NCBI GenBank assembly: GCA_001567165.1
Contig: LNFQ01000023.1
Coordinates: 95,135-159,134, forward strand
Length of the DNA: 64,000 nt
From: Bacteroidetes bacterium OLB11
GTDB taxonomy: Bacteria; Bacteroidota; Bacteroidia; Chitinophagales; Chitinophagaceae
Reading direction: 5' to 3'
The position numbers and the translations under genes are program-made. Below are positions 10,727-18,566 of the stretch, one piece after another (positions within the stretch are counted from its first letter, which is position 1; each line of letters opens with the position of its first letter). The notes under the pieces are model-generated. The model worked only from the letters and a program-made list of their open reading frames with translations, did no database searches and was not told where the DNA came from.

Positions 10727-10860
10727 AGGTGCATATTTTATAAATGAATTGAGAACGTAAAAAGTTTAGACGAAGCGATAATCTGTTTAGGTTTATATGT
10801 AATTAATTTTATAGTTGGGAAATCGAATAAATTGATAAATCAATTTCGTATGTTTTTTCT

Positions 10861-10868
10861 TAATTTTG
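10861..10868 (+). promoter_or_regulatory. -7 box TAATTTTG for mqnE
   Basis: Exact TAnnTTTG match 63 bases before the mqnE ATG at 10932, in the divergent gap shared with the kinase gene. Confidence 0.5.
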
Positions 10869-10931
10869 TAAACTTTTTCATTCAAACTAACAAATGATTG
10901 ATTGTTTCATTTGGAAAATATTTTAAACAAA

Positions 10932-12065
10932 ATGCAGAACACGCTATTAGAACATCATATTCCCAAGGGGCTACGAAATATTACTTCAAAAGTTGTAAAT
11001 AATATAAGAATCACTAATGACGAAGCATTACTCCTTTATCAAAAAGGAGAAATCGGATTTTTAGGAGCTTTAGCAAACACCATCAGAGAAAAAACGTTTT
11101 TGGAAATAAAAACTTTTTTCAATCGAAATTTCCATATTGAACCTACTAATGTATGTGTTTATAGTTGTAAGTTTTGTTCCTATTCTCGTTTGTACAAACA
11201 TCGAGAAGATGGCTGGGAGTTAAGTGTTGATGATATGCTAAACATTGTGAAAAAGTATGATGGCATTCCAGTGACAGAAGTGCATATTGTCGGAGGCGTA
11301 CATCCTAAATTGAATCTTGATTTCTTTTGTGATTTATTGCAAAAAATAAAAGCACATCGCCCCGATTTACATCTCAAAGGGTTCACCGCTGTTGAGCTTG
11401 ATTATATGTTTAAAAAAGCTAAACTTTCTCCTAAAGAAGGTTTGCAAAAATTGAAAGATGCGGGCTTGCAATCCTTACCAGGTGGCGGTGCTGAAATATT
11501 TGCAGCAGATATCAGAAAGCAAATTTGTGAAGATAAAGTTGATGCAAAAGGGTGGCTCGAAATTCATAAAGCAGCACACGAAATAGGAATGCATACAAAT
11601 GCGACTATGCTTTATGGACATGTCGAAAGCTATGAGCATCGAATAGACCATATGAGTCAACTCAGAGATTTGCAAGACGAAACAAATGGCTTTAATTGTT
11701 TTATTCCATTGAAATTTAGAAATAAAGATAATGAAATGAGCCATATCTTGGAAGCCTCTCTGGTAGAGGATATAAAAGCATATTCAATGGCTCGAATTTA
11801 CCTAGATAATATCCCACACTTGAAAGCTTATTGGCCGATGCTTGGAAGAAATAATGCACAATTAATGCTGAACTTTGGAGTTGATGATTTAGATGGAACC
11901 ATCGACGATAGCACAAAAATTTATTCAATGGCTGGAAGTGAAGAATCAAATCCTTCTTTAAGCACAGAACAAATTTGCCAACTAATTATTGATGCCAAAA
12001 GAGTGCCTGTGGAAAGAGATACTTTATATAACGAAATCAAAACATATCAGCTAAATGAGGTTTAA
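10932..12065 (+). CDS. mqnE: Aminofutalosine synthase
   Basis: MqnE is the radical-SAM enzyme of the futalosine route to menaquinone; it joins a 1-carboxyvinyloxy-benzoate to SAM-derived adenosine to make 6-amino-6-deoxyfutalosine. The [4Fe-4S] motif CVYSCKFC (CX3CX2C) lies about residues 74-81, preceded by HIEPTNV, followed by EVHIVGGVHP and LPGGGAEIF, all family hallmarks. Length 377 residues is normal. The ATG at 10932 is preferred over TTG at 10902 because Bacteroidota homologues start close to this point. No other mqn gene is nearby. It implies respiration with menaquinone made by the futalosine and not the Men pathway. Confidence 0.93.
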   Translation: MQNTLLEHHIPKGLRNITSKVVNNIRITNDEALLLYQKGEIGFLGALANTIREKTFLEIKTFFNRNFHIEPTNVCVYSCKFCSYSRLYKHREDGWELSVDDMLNIVKKYDGIPVTEVHIVGGVHPKLNLDFFCDLLQKIKAHRPDLHLKGFTAVELDYMFKKAKLSPKEGLQKLKDAGLQSLPGGGAEIFAADIRKQICEDKVDAKGWLEIHKAAHEIGMHTNATMLYGHVESYEHRIDHMSQLRDLQDETNGFNCFIPLKFRNKDNEMSHILEASLVEDIKAYSMARIYLDNIPHLKAYWPMLGRNNAQLMLNFGVDDLDGTIDDSTKIYSMAGSEESNPSLSTEQICQLIIDAKRVPVERDTLYNEIKTYQLNEV

Positions 12066-12098
12066 CTATTTTTAAACTTTCTTATCACATGAATTGAT

Positions 12099-12106
12099 TA
12101 TTTTTG
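12099..12106 (+). promoter_or_regulatory. -7 box TATTTTTG, close to the GTG start
   Basis: Exact TAnnTTTG match ending 7 bases before the GTG at 12114, so the transcript would have almost no leader. Confidence 0.5.
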
Positions 12107-12113
12107 TATTTAG

Positions 12114-12521
12114 GTGAAAAGAATTTTATCCATATTTCTTTTAAGTTTATACTTATTTGTTTCGGCAGGGTTATCGCTGACGCTTCACTATTGTGGTGAT
12201 AAAGTAGAAACAATTGGACTTAGTGATGACTTGTCTTGCTGCTGTGAAGGTGAAATAGAAATGCAAAGCAATGAAGATGATTGCTGTAAAAATGAAATCA
12301 AAGAAGTTAAAATTTCTTTAGATCAAATTAAAGAAAACATAGACTCTAAAAAATTTCAATCACCTGTTTTTTTAGCAATTTCAAAAAATATTTTTTTAGA
12401 ACTTTTTACAAATCCTTTATTTGAAAAAGTACATACCCCAACTCCTATCCCTCAACCACCAGACAAGACACTCTTCCCATCTATTTTTCAATTGACACAA
12501 TCTTATTTATTTTATAGCTAG
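12114..12521 (+). CDS. HYC_CC_PP family small secreted protein
   Basis: A 135-residue protein of a Bacteroidota family recognised by conserved HYC, CC and PP motifs. Visible here: signal-anchor segment, LHYCGD, SCCCEGE, DDCCKNE, and a C-terminal PQPPDK. The Cys clusters suggest metal binding (inference). The start is GTG at 12114, directly before MKRIL-like residues and just after a -7 box. It is the first gene of a four-gene plus-strand metal locus: HMA-domain protein, TonB receptor and a second Cys-pair protein follow. Such neighbours usually occur together at copper-related loci in this phylum. Function itself is not established. Confidence 0.75.
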   Translation: MKRILSIFLLSLYLFVSAGLSLTLHYCGDKVETIGLSDDLSCCCEGEIEMQSNEDDCCKNEIKEVKISLDQIKENIDSKKFQSPVFLAISKNIFLELFTNPLFEKVHTPTPIPQPPDKTLFPSIFQLTQSYLFYS

Positions 12522-12591
12522 TTGTTTTATTTCTTAACCCTCTATAAGCAACTTAAAATTTTTTAAAAAAAACAATAAATAAATAAGAAAT

Positions 12592-12948
12592 ATGAAATAC
12601 TTTTTTTTAAGCATCTTAACAATCATGATGCTATCAATAAGCCCCAATGAATTGTCTGCTCAAAATAAAATTAAAACTGATACACTCACCGTTTTGGGCA
12701 ATTGCAGTCAATGTAAAACCCGTATTGAAGACGCTGCTTACGTGAAAGGCGTCAAACAAGCTGAATGGAATAAACATACTAAAGTTCTAACTGTTATTTA
12801 TAGTGAATCTAAAACAGATATGAATAAAATTAGTCAATCCATATCCCAAGCCGGGCATGATACCCGATTAGGAAATTCATCAGATAAAGATTATAATCAA
12901 CTACCAGACTGTTGCGCTTACAGATCCGGTGCTTGTCATCATGAGTAA
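12592..12948 (+). CDS. Secreted heavy-metal-associated (HMA) domain protein
   Basis: A signal peptide (ending LSAQ) precedes a single HMA ferredoxin-like domain with metal-binding loop GNCSQCKTRIE (a CxxC). HMA domains of this kind bind Cu(I) or similar soft metals and pass them between proteins. A second Cys/His cluster, DCCAYRSGACHHE, ends the protein and may be an additional site. Its final codons overlap the start of the TonB receptor gene (TAA at 12946, receptor ATG at 12941), implying translational coupling. It likely hands metal between the outer-membrane receptor and the envelope, or senses it (inference). Confidence 0.85.
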   Translation: MKYFFLSILTIMMLSISPNELSAQNKIKTDTLTVLGNCSQCKTRIEDAAYVKGVKQAEWNKHTKVLTVIYSESKTDMNKISQSISQAGHDTRLGNSSDKDYNQLPDCCAYRSGACHHE

Positions 12949-15208
12949 ACAAACTTTTTTTCAAAAGAGTTTTCTTATTGTTCTTGCCTTTTTCATCATG
13001 CCGTTTGTTAAAGCGCAATCGCAAACGACTTTATTGCATGGAACGATTTTAGAAAAAGGAACGAATAATACAGTAAATCCAGTTGTAAATGCTAAAATTA
13101 TTTATGATAAAAAGATATTTACTTTTACAGATAAAGAAGGAAAATTTAAACTGAATATTCCTGATACAGCGAAAGAAATTGAAGTGCAATATGCACATGT
13201 CGGAAGTGACTTTATTCAATTGACAGACTTGAGTAAAGAACTACAAGTTGTATATCCATTGTATGTGAAAGGAAAAGAAATTGTCATTAAACAAAAAAGA
13301 TTTGCAACAGAAATTAGTTTACTTACGATGCAAAAAACAGAGCGTATCAGTAGTAAAGAATTATTAAAAGCAGCTTGTTGCAATTTGAGTGAAAGCTTCG
13401 AAACAACTCCTAGTGTTGATGTTTCTTTTACAGATGCCGTCACAGGATATAAGCAAATTCAGTTGTTAGGATTAGCCGGTCCTTACACACTAATTACTCG
13501 CGAAAATCTTCCCGAAGTCAGAGGCCTAGCGAGTATTACAGGTTTGACTTTCACACCCGGTCAATGGATTGAAGGAATGCAATTAAGCAAAGGAGCAGGA
13601 AGTGTAGTGAATGGCTATGAAGGCTTAGCCGGCCAAATTAATATCGAGTTGAGAAAGCCAATGGAAGGAGATAAGCAGTTTTATAATTTGTATCAAAGTG
13701 GACAAGGACGCTCTGAAGGGAATGCTTATTTTGCATTTCAACCGGTGAAAGGTAAATTATATACCAACCTATTTTTGCATGGAAAATCACAATGGTTAAA
13801 AGTAGATCAAAATGACGACCACTTTATTGATCAGCCTTTAGGGAATACTTATATTTTAACTAATCGTTGGATGTATTTTAGCGAAAAAGGATTCGAATTT
13901 CAGTTTGGTGCAAAATATAATTCCTTTGATAACTGGGGCGGAAATATACACTATGAGAAAAATGAAAACCCTTTATTGAGTAATAATTGGGGATTAAAAA
14001 TAAATACAAATCGCCTAGATACTTGGGCTAAAATTGGTAAAGTGTATGAAGATAAACAATGGAAGAGTATGGGACTACAACTCGATTTTTCAAGCCATAA
14101 TCAAAATATGCTTTTTGGTAAAAAATTATATGATGCTAACGAAAATAATTTTTATGCCAATTATATTTTTCAAAGCATTATCAAAAACACTGGTCGTGTA
14201 ATTAAAATAGGAGCAACTTTCAATTATTTAAATAGAAAAGAAAGTCTCATCAATAAAGAATATATAAATGAGGAAATCGTACCGGGAATTTATGGAGAAT
14301 ATGCTCATACATTTTCTAATAAAGTGAATGCGGTATTGGGTTTGAGAGGGGATTATCATAATTTGTATGGCTTTTATTTTACTCCACGGTTTCATATTCG
14401 TTATGCACCTATTGAGAAATTGGCGATAAGAGGCTCAATTGGAAAAGCCTACCGCACCGCTTCTATTTTCTCAGAAAACTTAGGAATGTTTTCAACAAAT
14501 CGGAAAGTGCAAATTATCGAAAATAATAAAAATGGATTTTATGGATTGCAAAATGAATCGGCATATAATGCAGGTCTGAATGCAACTTACAAATTCAAAT
14601 TAAATTATCGAAATGGAACAATTGGTGCTGATTATTACTACACACACTTCAATAATCAAGTAGTAGCAGACTGGGAAATGCCAGGATTACTAAGTTTTTA
14701 TAATATGAAAAATGGAGCTTATGCTAATAGCTTTCAAGTGCAACTTGACTATGAACCCATTCGAAAATTTGATGTTCGTTTAGCTTATCGTTTTCATGAT
14801 GTGAAATCAAAATACATCAATAATATATCGCCTGATTTTACTGATAAACCATTGAATGCAAAACATAGAGCCTTTGCCAATTTAGCTTACACTACGCATA
14901 GTAAATGGTCTTTTGATTATACAATTCAATGGACAGGAAGTAAGCGAATTCCATCTACTGGAAATGTACCAGAGTCAATACATTTTCCTAAAAAATCGCC
15001 ATCTTTTATAACGATGAATGCCCATATCGGAAAAACAATTTATAAAAATTTAGACTTATACGGTGGAGTAGAAAATATATTAAATTATATGCAGCAAAAA
15101 TCAATTATTGACCCCGAAAATCCTTTTGGAAATAATTTTGACGGGTCTTTAATTTGGGGACCTATCAGTGGTAGAAATTTCTATGTTGGATTGAGGTTTA
15201 AAAAATAA
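12941..15208 (+). CDS. TonB-dependent receptor of a metal locus
   Basis: A 755-residue outer-membrane beta-barrel transporter: signal peptide (FVKAQ), an N-terminal carboxypeptidase-regulatory-like domain (about 30-105), a plug domain with AACCNLSESFETTP and QLLGLAGPYTLI, then barrel strands ending in NFYVGLRFKK. The Cys pair in the plug is characteristic of the receptor type that travels with HMA and HYC_CC_PP proteins. TonB/ExbBD energy would drive uptake, most likely of a metal or metal complex (inference from neighbours). The ATG at 12941 inside the last codons of the HMA gene is preferred over TTG at 12929. The gene is intact. Confidence 0.88.
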   Translation: MSKQTFFQKSFLIVLAFFIMPFVKAQSQTTLLHGTILEKGTNNTVNPVVNAKIIYDKKIFTFTDKEGKFKLNIPDTAKEIEVQYAHVGSDFIQLTDLSKELQVVYPLYVKGKEIVIKQKRFATEISLLTMQKTERISSKELLKAACCNLSESFETTPSVDVSFTDAVTGYKQIQLLGLAGPYTLITRENLPEVRGLASITGLTFTPGQWIEGMQLSKGAGSVVNGYEGLAGQINIELRKPMEGDKQFYNLYQSGQGRSEGNAYFAFQPVKGKLYTNLFLHGKSQWLKVDQNDDHFIDQPLGNTYILTNRWMYFSEKGFEFQFGAKYNSFDNWGGNIHYEKNENPLLSNNWGLKINTNRLDTWAKIGKVYEDKQWKSMGLQLDFSSHNQNMLFGKKLYDANENNFYANYIFQSIIKNTGRVIKIGATFNYLNRKESLINKEYINEEIVPGIYGEYAHTFSNKVNAVLGLRGDYHNLYGFYFTPRFHIRYAPIEKLAIRGSIGKAYRTASIFSENLGMFSTNRKVQIIENNKNGFYGLQNESAYNAGLNATYKFKLNYRNGTIGADYYYTHFNNQVVADWEMPGLLSFYNMKNGAYANSFQVQLDYEPIRKFDVRLAYRFHDVKSKYINNISPDFTDKPLNAKHRAFANLAYTTHSKWSFDYTIQWTGSKRIPSTGNVPESIHFPKKSPSFITMNAHIGKTIYKNLDLYGGVENILNYMQQKSIIDPENPFGNNFDGSLIWGPISGRNFYVGLRFKK

Positions 15209-15261
15209 AAAGAGTAATTGTTAATTTTGATAAAAAATTCAATTATATCAAGTATTTTACA

Positions 15262-15269
15262 TATCTTTG
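15262..15269 (+). promoter_or_regulatory. -7 box TATCTTTG
   Basis: Exact TAnnTTTG match 30 bases before the ATG at 15300; it suggests the Cys-pair protein can be made separately from the receptor operon. Confidence 0.5.
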
Positions 15270-15299
15270 ATAAAGATTTAAAATTTAAAAATATTAATT

Positions 15300-15572
15300 A
15301 TGAAAAAGGTAATTTTTTTAGCAATGGCACTATTTATTACAGGAACAATGTTCGCTGATAAAAAAAGTTGTTGCAAAGACAAAAAAGAAAAAAAGTCTTC
15401 TTGTTGTGCAAACAAATCTGAAGTAAAAGCAGATGGAACTACTCATTCTTCTTGCGGAGATAAACATGCTTCAAAAACATCATCTTCTACAACTTCATCT
15501 TCTACTACCGCAACAACGACTTCAACTTCTACAACAAATTCAGCTGCAAGTCAAAAAGCAGAAACTAAATAA
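15300..15572 (+). CDS. Small secreted Cys-pair protein with Ser/Thr-rich tail
   Basis: A 90-residue protein of no named family. After a signal peptide (ending MFAD) come KKSCCKDKK, KSSCCANK and SSCGDKHA, which look like metal-binding or redox Cys pairs among lysines. The last 35 residues are nearly all Ser, Thr and Ala. It has its own -7 box and a strong terminator, directly after the metal-locus receptor. A periplasmic or surface metal chaperone or buffer is a reasonable guess from context only. Confidence 0.65.
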   Translation: MKKVIFLAMALFITGTMFADKKSCCKDKKEKKSSCCANKSEVKADGTTHSSCGDKHASKTSSSTTSSSTTATTTSTSTTNSAASQKAETK

Positions 15573-15593
15573 TTGTAGTTAATCGAAAAAATG

Positions 15594-15622
15594 AACGCTC
15601 CATCTTAGGAGCGTTTTTTTTT
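15594..15622 (+). terminator. Rho-independent terminator
   Basis: Perfect 8-base arms AACGCTCC and GGAGCGTT with a six-base loop, then nine T. Ends the metal locus. Confidence 0.9.
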
Positions 15623-15887
15623 ATAAATCAACTCTTAAAACTCATTTTTTAAATGAACCAGTTAAAAAAAATGACCAAGCCTGGTATTCAAATCCATAAA
15701 TTTTAGAAATAAAAATCAGCTTTTATTTTAATTGATTTTTATTTTTTTTGAATCAAAAAATGATAAATCGAGCTCATTGTTTTAATAACTAAATTAAAAA
15801 AAATCATACTGATAAGTTAGAAATACACTTTATACATTTTTTTTAAATAGAAAAAATAACTTTATATTGTACTCAAATTTTTTCAAA
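15623..15887. other. AT-rich gap before cphA
   Basis: About 265 bases of very AT-rich sequence. No gene, RNA or clear promoter consensus was recognised. A near-match TAACTTTA lies about 25 bases before the cphA start. Confidence 0.3.
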
Positions 15888-18509
15888 ATGAAAATACTTG
15901 ATTTAAAAGTGATGAAAGGTCCAAATTATTGGAGTGCCAAAAGACATAAACTCATTGTGATGCTACTCGATATTGAAGACCTCGAACAAAAGCCTACTAA
16001 TAAAATTCCTGGTTTCTTAGAAAGATTAGAAAAAATGTTGCCTACGCTATATTCACATCGTTGTAGTGAAGAAGTGGAAGGGGGCTTTTTTAAACGTGTT
16101 AAAGAAGGAACATGGATGGGACATGTGATAGAGCATATTGCACTCGAATTGCAAACACTAGCCGGCATGGATACAGGATTTGGCAGAACTCGAAGTGCGG
16201 GCAAAGAAGGAGTTTACCATGTTGTGTTTTCTTATGTTGAAGAAGAAGTAGGCAAGGCAACGGCTTATGCCGCTGTTGAAATATCAAAGCGACTTATCGA
16301 AGGGAGCGATTTTGACATCGAATCGTTTATTCAAGAACTAAGAGAAATTAGAGAAAAAGTACGATTAGGACCCAGCACCGGTTCGATTGTTCAAGAAGCA
16401 ATTAATAGGAATATTCCTTGGATACGACTCAATAAAAATTCATTGGTGCAATTAGGTTATGGAATGAATCAGCGACGTATTCAAGCAACTGTTGCCAGCA
16501 CCACAAGCAATATTGCAGTAGAAATCGCATGTGATAAAGAAGATACCAAAAACTTATTAGAAGCTGCAGAAGTGCCTGTGCCGCGTGGCCGAATTATTTA
16601 TGACCTTGAAGATTTAGAAAATACAATAAAAAAAATTGGTTATCCAATTGTATTGAAACCAATCAATGGAAATCATGGACGAGGTGCCACTACCAATATC
16701 AAAGACTGGGAAAGTGCATTAATCGCATTTGATATTGCCAAAAAACATTCGAGAGCCATTATTTGTGAAAAGTTCATTACAGGATTTGATTTTCGACTAT
16801 TAGTGATTAATTATAAATTTATATGTGCCGCAAAACGAACGCCAGCTTGTGTTACAGGAGATGGGACTTCTACCATTCAGGAGTTGATTGACCAAGTGAA
16901 TAGTGACCCGAGAAGAGGATTTGGACATGAAAAAGTTTTAACACAAATCAAAGTAGATGCAGTAACTGAAAAAATATTAGTAGATAAAAATTATACTTTA
17001 GAAACGGTTTTGCCAAAAGGAGAATGGCTGATGTTGAAGCCTACAGCCAATTTGAGTACAGGTGGAACTTCTACCGATATTACTGATTTTGTACATCCAA
17101 ATAATATTTTTCTTGCAGAACGTATCGCAAGAATCATAGGATTGGATATTTGTGGAATTGATATTATGGCTAGTGATTTGTCAACCCCACTTGAAGAAAA
17201 TGGGGGGGCTGTGCTTGAAGTGAATGCTGCTCCGGGTTTTAGAATGCATATAGAGCCTAGTGAAGGGCTTCCGAGAAATGTTGCAGAGCCAGTTATTGAT
17301 ATGCTCTATCCAGCAGGTACATCGGCTCGCATTCCTATCATTGCCATTTCAGGTACGAATGGGAAAACAACAACAACAAGGCTCACTGCTCATATTGTAA
17401 AAAATATGGGATATAAAGTAGGATTCACAACTAGTGATGGTGTATATATTCAAAACCAATTGATGATGCGAGGAGATTGTACAGGGCCTATTAGTGCTGA
17501 ATTTGTTCTAAAAGATCCAACGGTTGACTTTGCAGTGATGGAGTGTGCAAGAGGTGGAATTTTAAGAGCTGGTTTAGGTTTTCATAAATGTGATATCGGA
17601 ATTGTGACCAATATCAGTGCAGATCATCTGGGCTTAGGAGGCATCGATACTGTAGAGCAATTAGCAAGAGTGAAGGAAGTGGTCGTTCAAAGTGTGTCGC
17701 ATGATGGCTATGCAATTTTAAATGCAGACGATGATTTGGTATATAAAATGAGAAATAATTTAGATTGTAAAATTGCATTATTTAGCACAAAACCTAATAG
17801 TAAACGAATAAAAGATCATTGCGAAAAAAATGGGATTGCTGCAATTTATGATGAACAAAGTGATTGGATTTATATTCAAAAAGGTGCATGGAAAATTCAA
17901 ATTGAAAAAGCCCTTTCTATTCCACTGACGCAAGGAGGCAAAGCAACATTTAATGTCTTAAATATTATGCCATCTGTGTTGGCAGCCTATTTAAGAGGAT
18001 TTACTGTAGTGGATATCAGACAAGCTCTGCATACATTTATTCCTAGTCCGGCACAAACACCCGGAAGGATGAATTTATTCCAGTTTAAAAACTTTCAAGT
18101 ATTGGCAGATTATGCTCATAATCCGGCAGGATTTAATGTGTTGAAAGCTTATGTTGATAAGGTAACAGCCACTAAAAAAATTGGAATTATTGCAGGCACA
18201 GGCGATAGAAGAGATGATGATATTAAAGAGTTAGGAATGATTGCTGCTTCGATGTTTGATGAAATTATAATCAGGCAGGATAAGCATCTTCGAGGAAGAA
18301 CGGTTGAAAATATTGTGGAATTATTGCTTGAAGGGATTCATCAGATGAACAAAAAAATCAAAGTCCATGTTATTTTAAAAGAATTAGATGCGATTGATTT
18401 TGCAATAAAAAATGCACCAAAAGATTCGTTTATTGCTATATGCAGTGATGTCGTGACGGATGCCTTAGCCTATATTCAAAATTTAAAAGGAGAAGAGGAT
18501 AAGCAGTAA
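15888..18509 (+). CDS. cphA: Cyanophycin synthetase
   Basis: CphA polymerises aspartate and arginine into the nitrogen-storage polymer cyanophycin using ATP. The 873-residue product has the three expected parts: an N-terminal domain with GTWMGHVIEHIALELQ, an ATP-grasp domain with PINGNHGRGATTNI and VLEVNAAPGF, and a Mur-ligase-like domain with P-loop AISGTNGKTTTTRL (about residue 485) and YAHNPAGF. The ATG at 15888 is used because MKILDLKVMKGPNYWS aligns with family starts. In many Bacteroidota a cyanophycinase gene (cphB) is adjacent; here it is not, and a TonB receptor follows instead. Intact frame. Confidence 0.94.
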   Translation: MKILDLKVMKGPNYWSAKRHKLIVMLLDIEDLEQKPTNKIPGFLERLEKMLPTLYSHRCSEEVEGGFFKRVKEGTWMGHVIEHIALELQTLAGMDTGFGRTRSAGKEGVYHVVFSYVEEEVGKATAYAAVEISKRLIEGSDFDIESFIQELREIREKVRLGPSTGSIVQEAINRNIPWIRLNKNSLVQLGYGMNQRRIQATVASTTSNIAVEIACDKEDTKNLLEAAEVPVPRGRIIYDLEDLENTIKKIGYPIVLKPINGNHGRGATTNIKDWESALIAFDIAKKHSRAIICEKFITGFDFRLLVINYKFICAAKRTPACVTGDGTSTIQELIDQVNSDPRRGFGHEKVLTQIKVDAVTEKILVDKNYTLETVLPKGEWLMLKPTANLSTGGTSTDITDFVHPNNIFLAERIARIIGLDICGIDIMASDLSTPLEENGGAVLEVNAAPGFRMHIEPSEGLPRNVAEPVIDMLYPAGTSARIPIIAISGTNGKTTTTRLTAHIVKNMGYKVGFTTSDGVYIQNQLMMRGDCTGPISAEFVLKDPTVDFAVMECARGGILRAGLGFHKCDIGIVTNISADHLGLGGIDTVEQLARVKEVVVQSVSHDGYAILNADDDLVYKMRNNLDCKIALFSTKPNSKRIKDHCEKNGIAAIYDEQSDWIYIQKGAWKIQIEKALSIPLTQGGKATFNVLNIMPSVLAAYLRGFTVVDIRQALHTFIPSPAQTPGRMNLFQFKNFQVLADYAHNPAGFNVLKAYVDKVTATKKIGIIAGTGDRRDDDIKELGMIAASMFDEIIIRQDKHLRGRTVENIVELLLEGIHQMNKKIKVHVILKELDAIDFAIKNAPKDSFIAICSDVVTDALAYIQNLKGEEDKQ

Positions 18510-18546
18510 TAACATCTTATTTTATAACGAATTAAAAACAGGGTCA

Positions 18547-18554
18547 TAATTTTG
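18547..18554 (+). promoter_or_regulatory. -7 box TAATTTTG
   Basis: Exact TAnnTTTG match ending 12 bases before the ATG at 18567, separating this receptor gene from cphA. Confidence 0.5.
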
Positions 18555-18566
18555 CTCATTCATTTT

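Noticed and set aside
15888..18509. MurE/MurC ligase as the identity of the 873-residue protein
   Set aside because: The Mur-like domain is only the C-terminal third; the ATP-grasp domain and the N-terminal CphA domain fit only cyanophycin synthetase.
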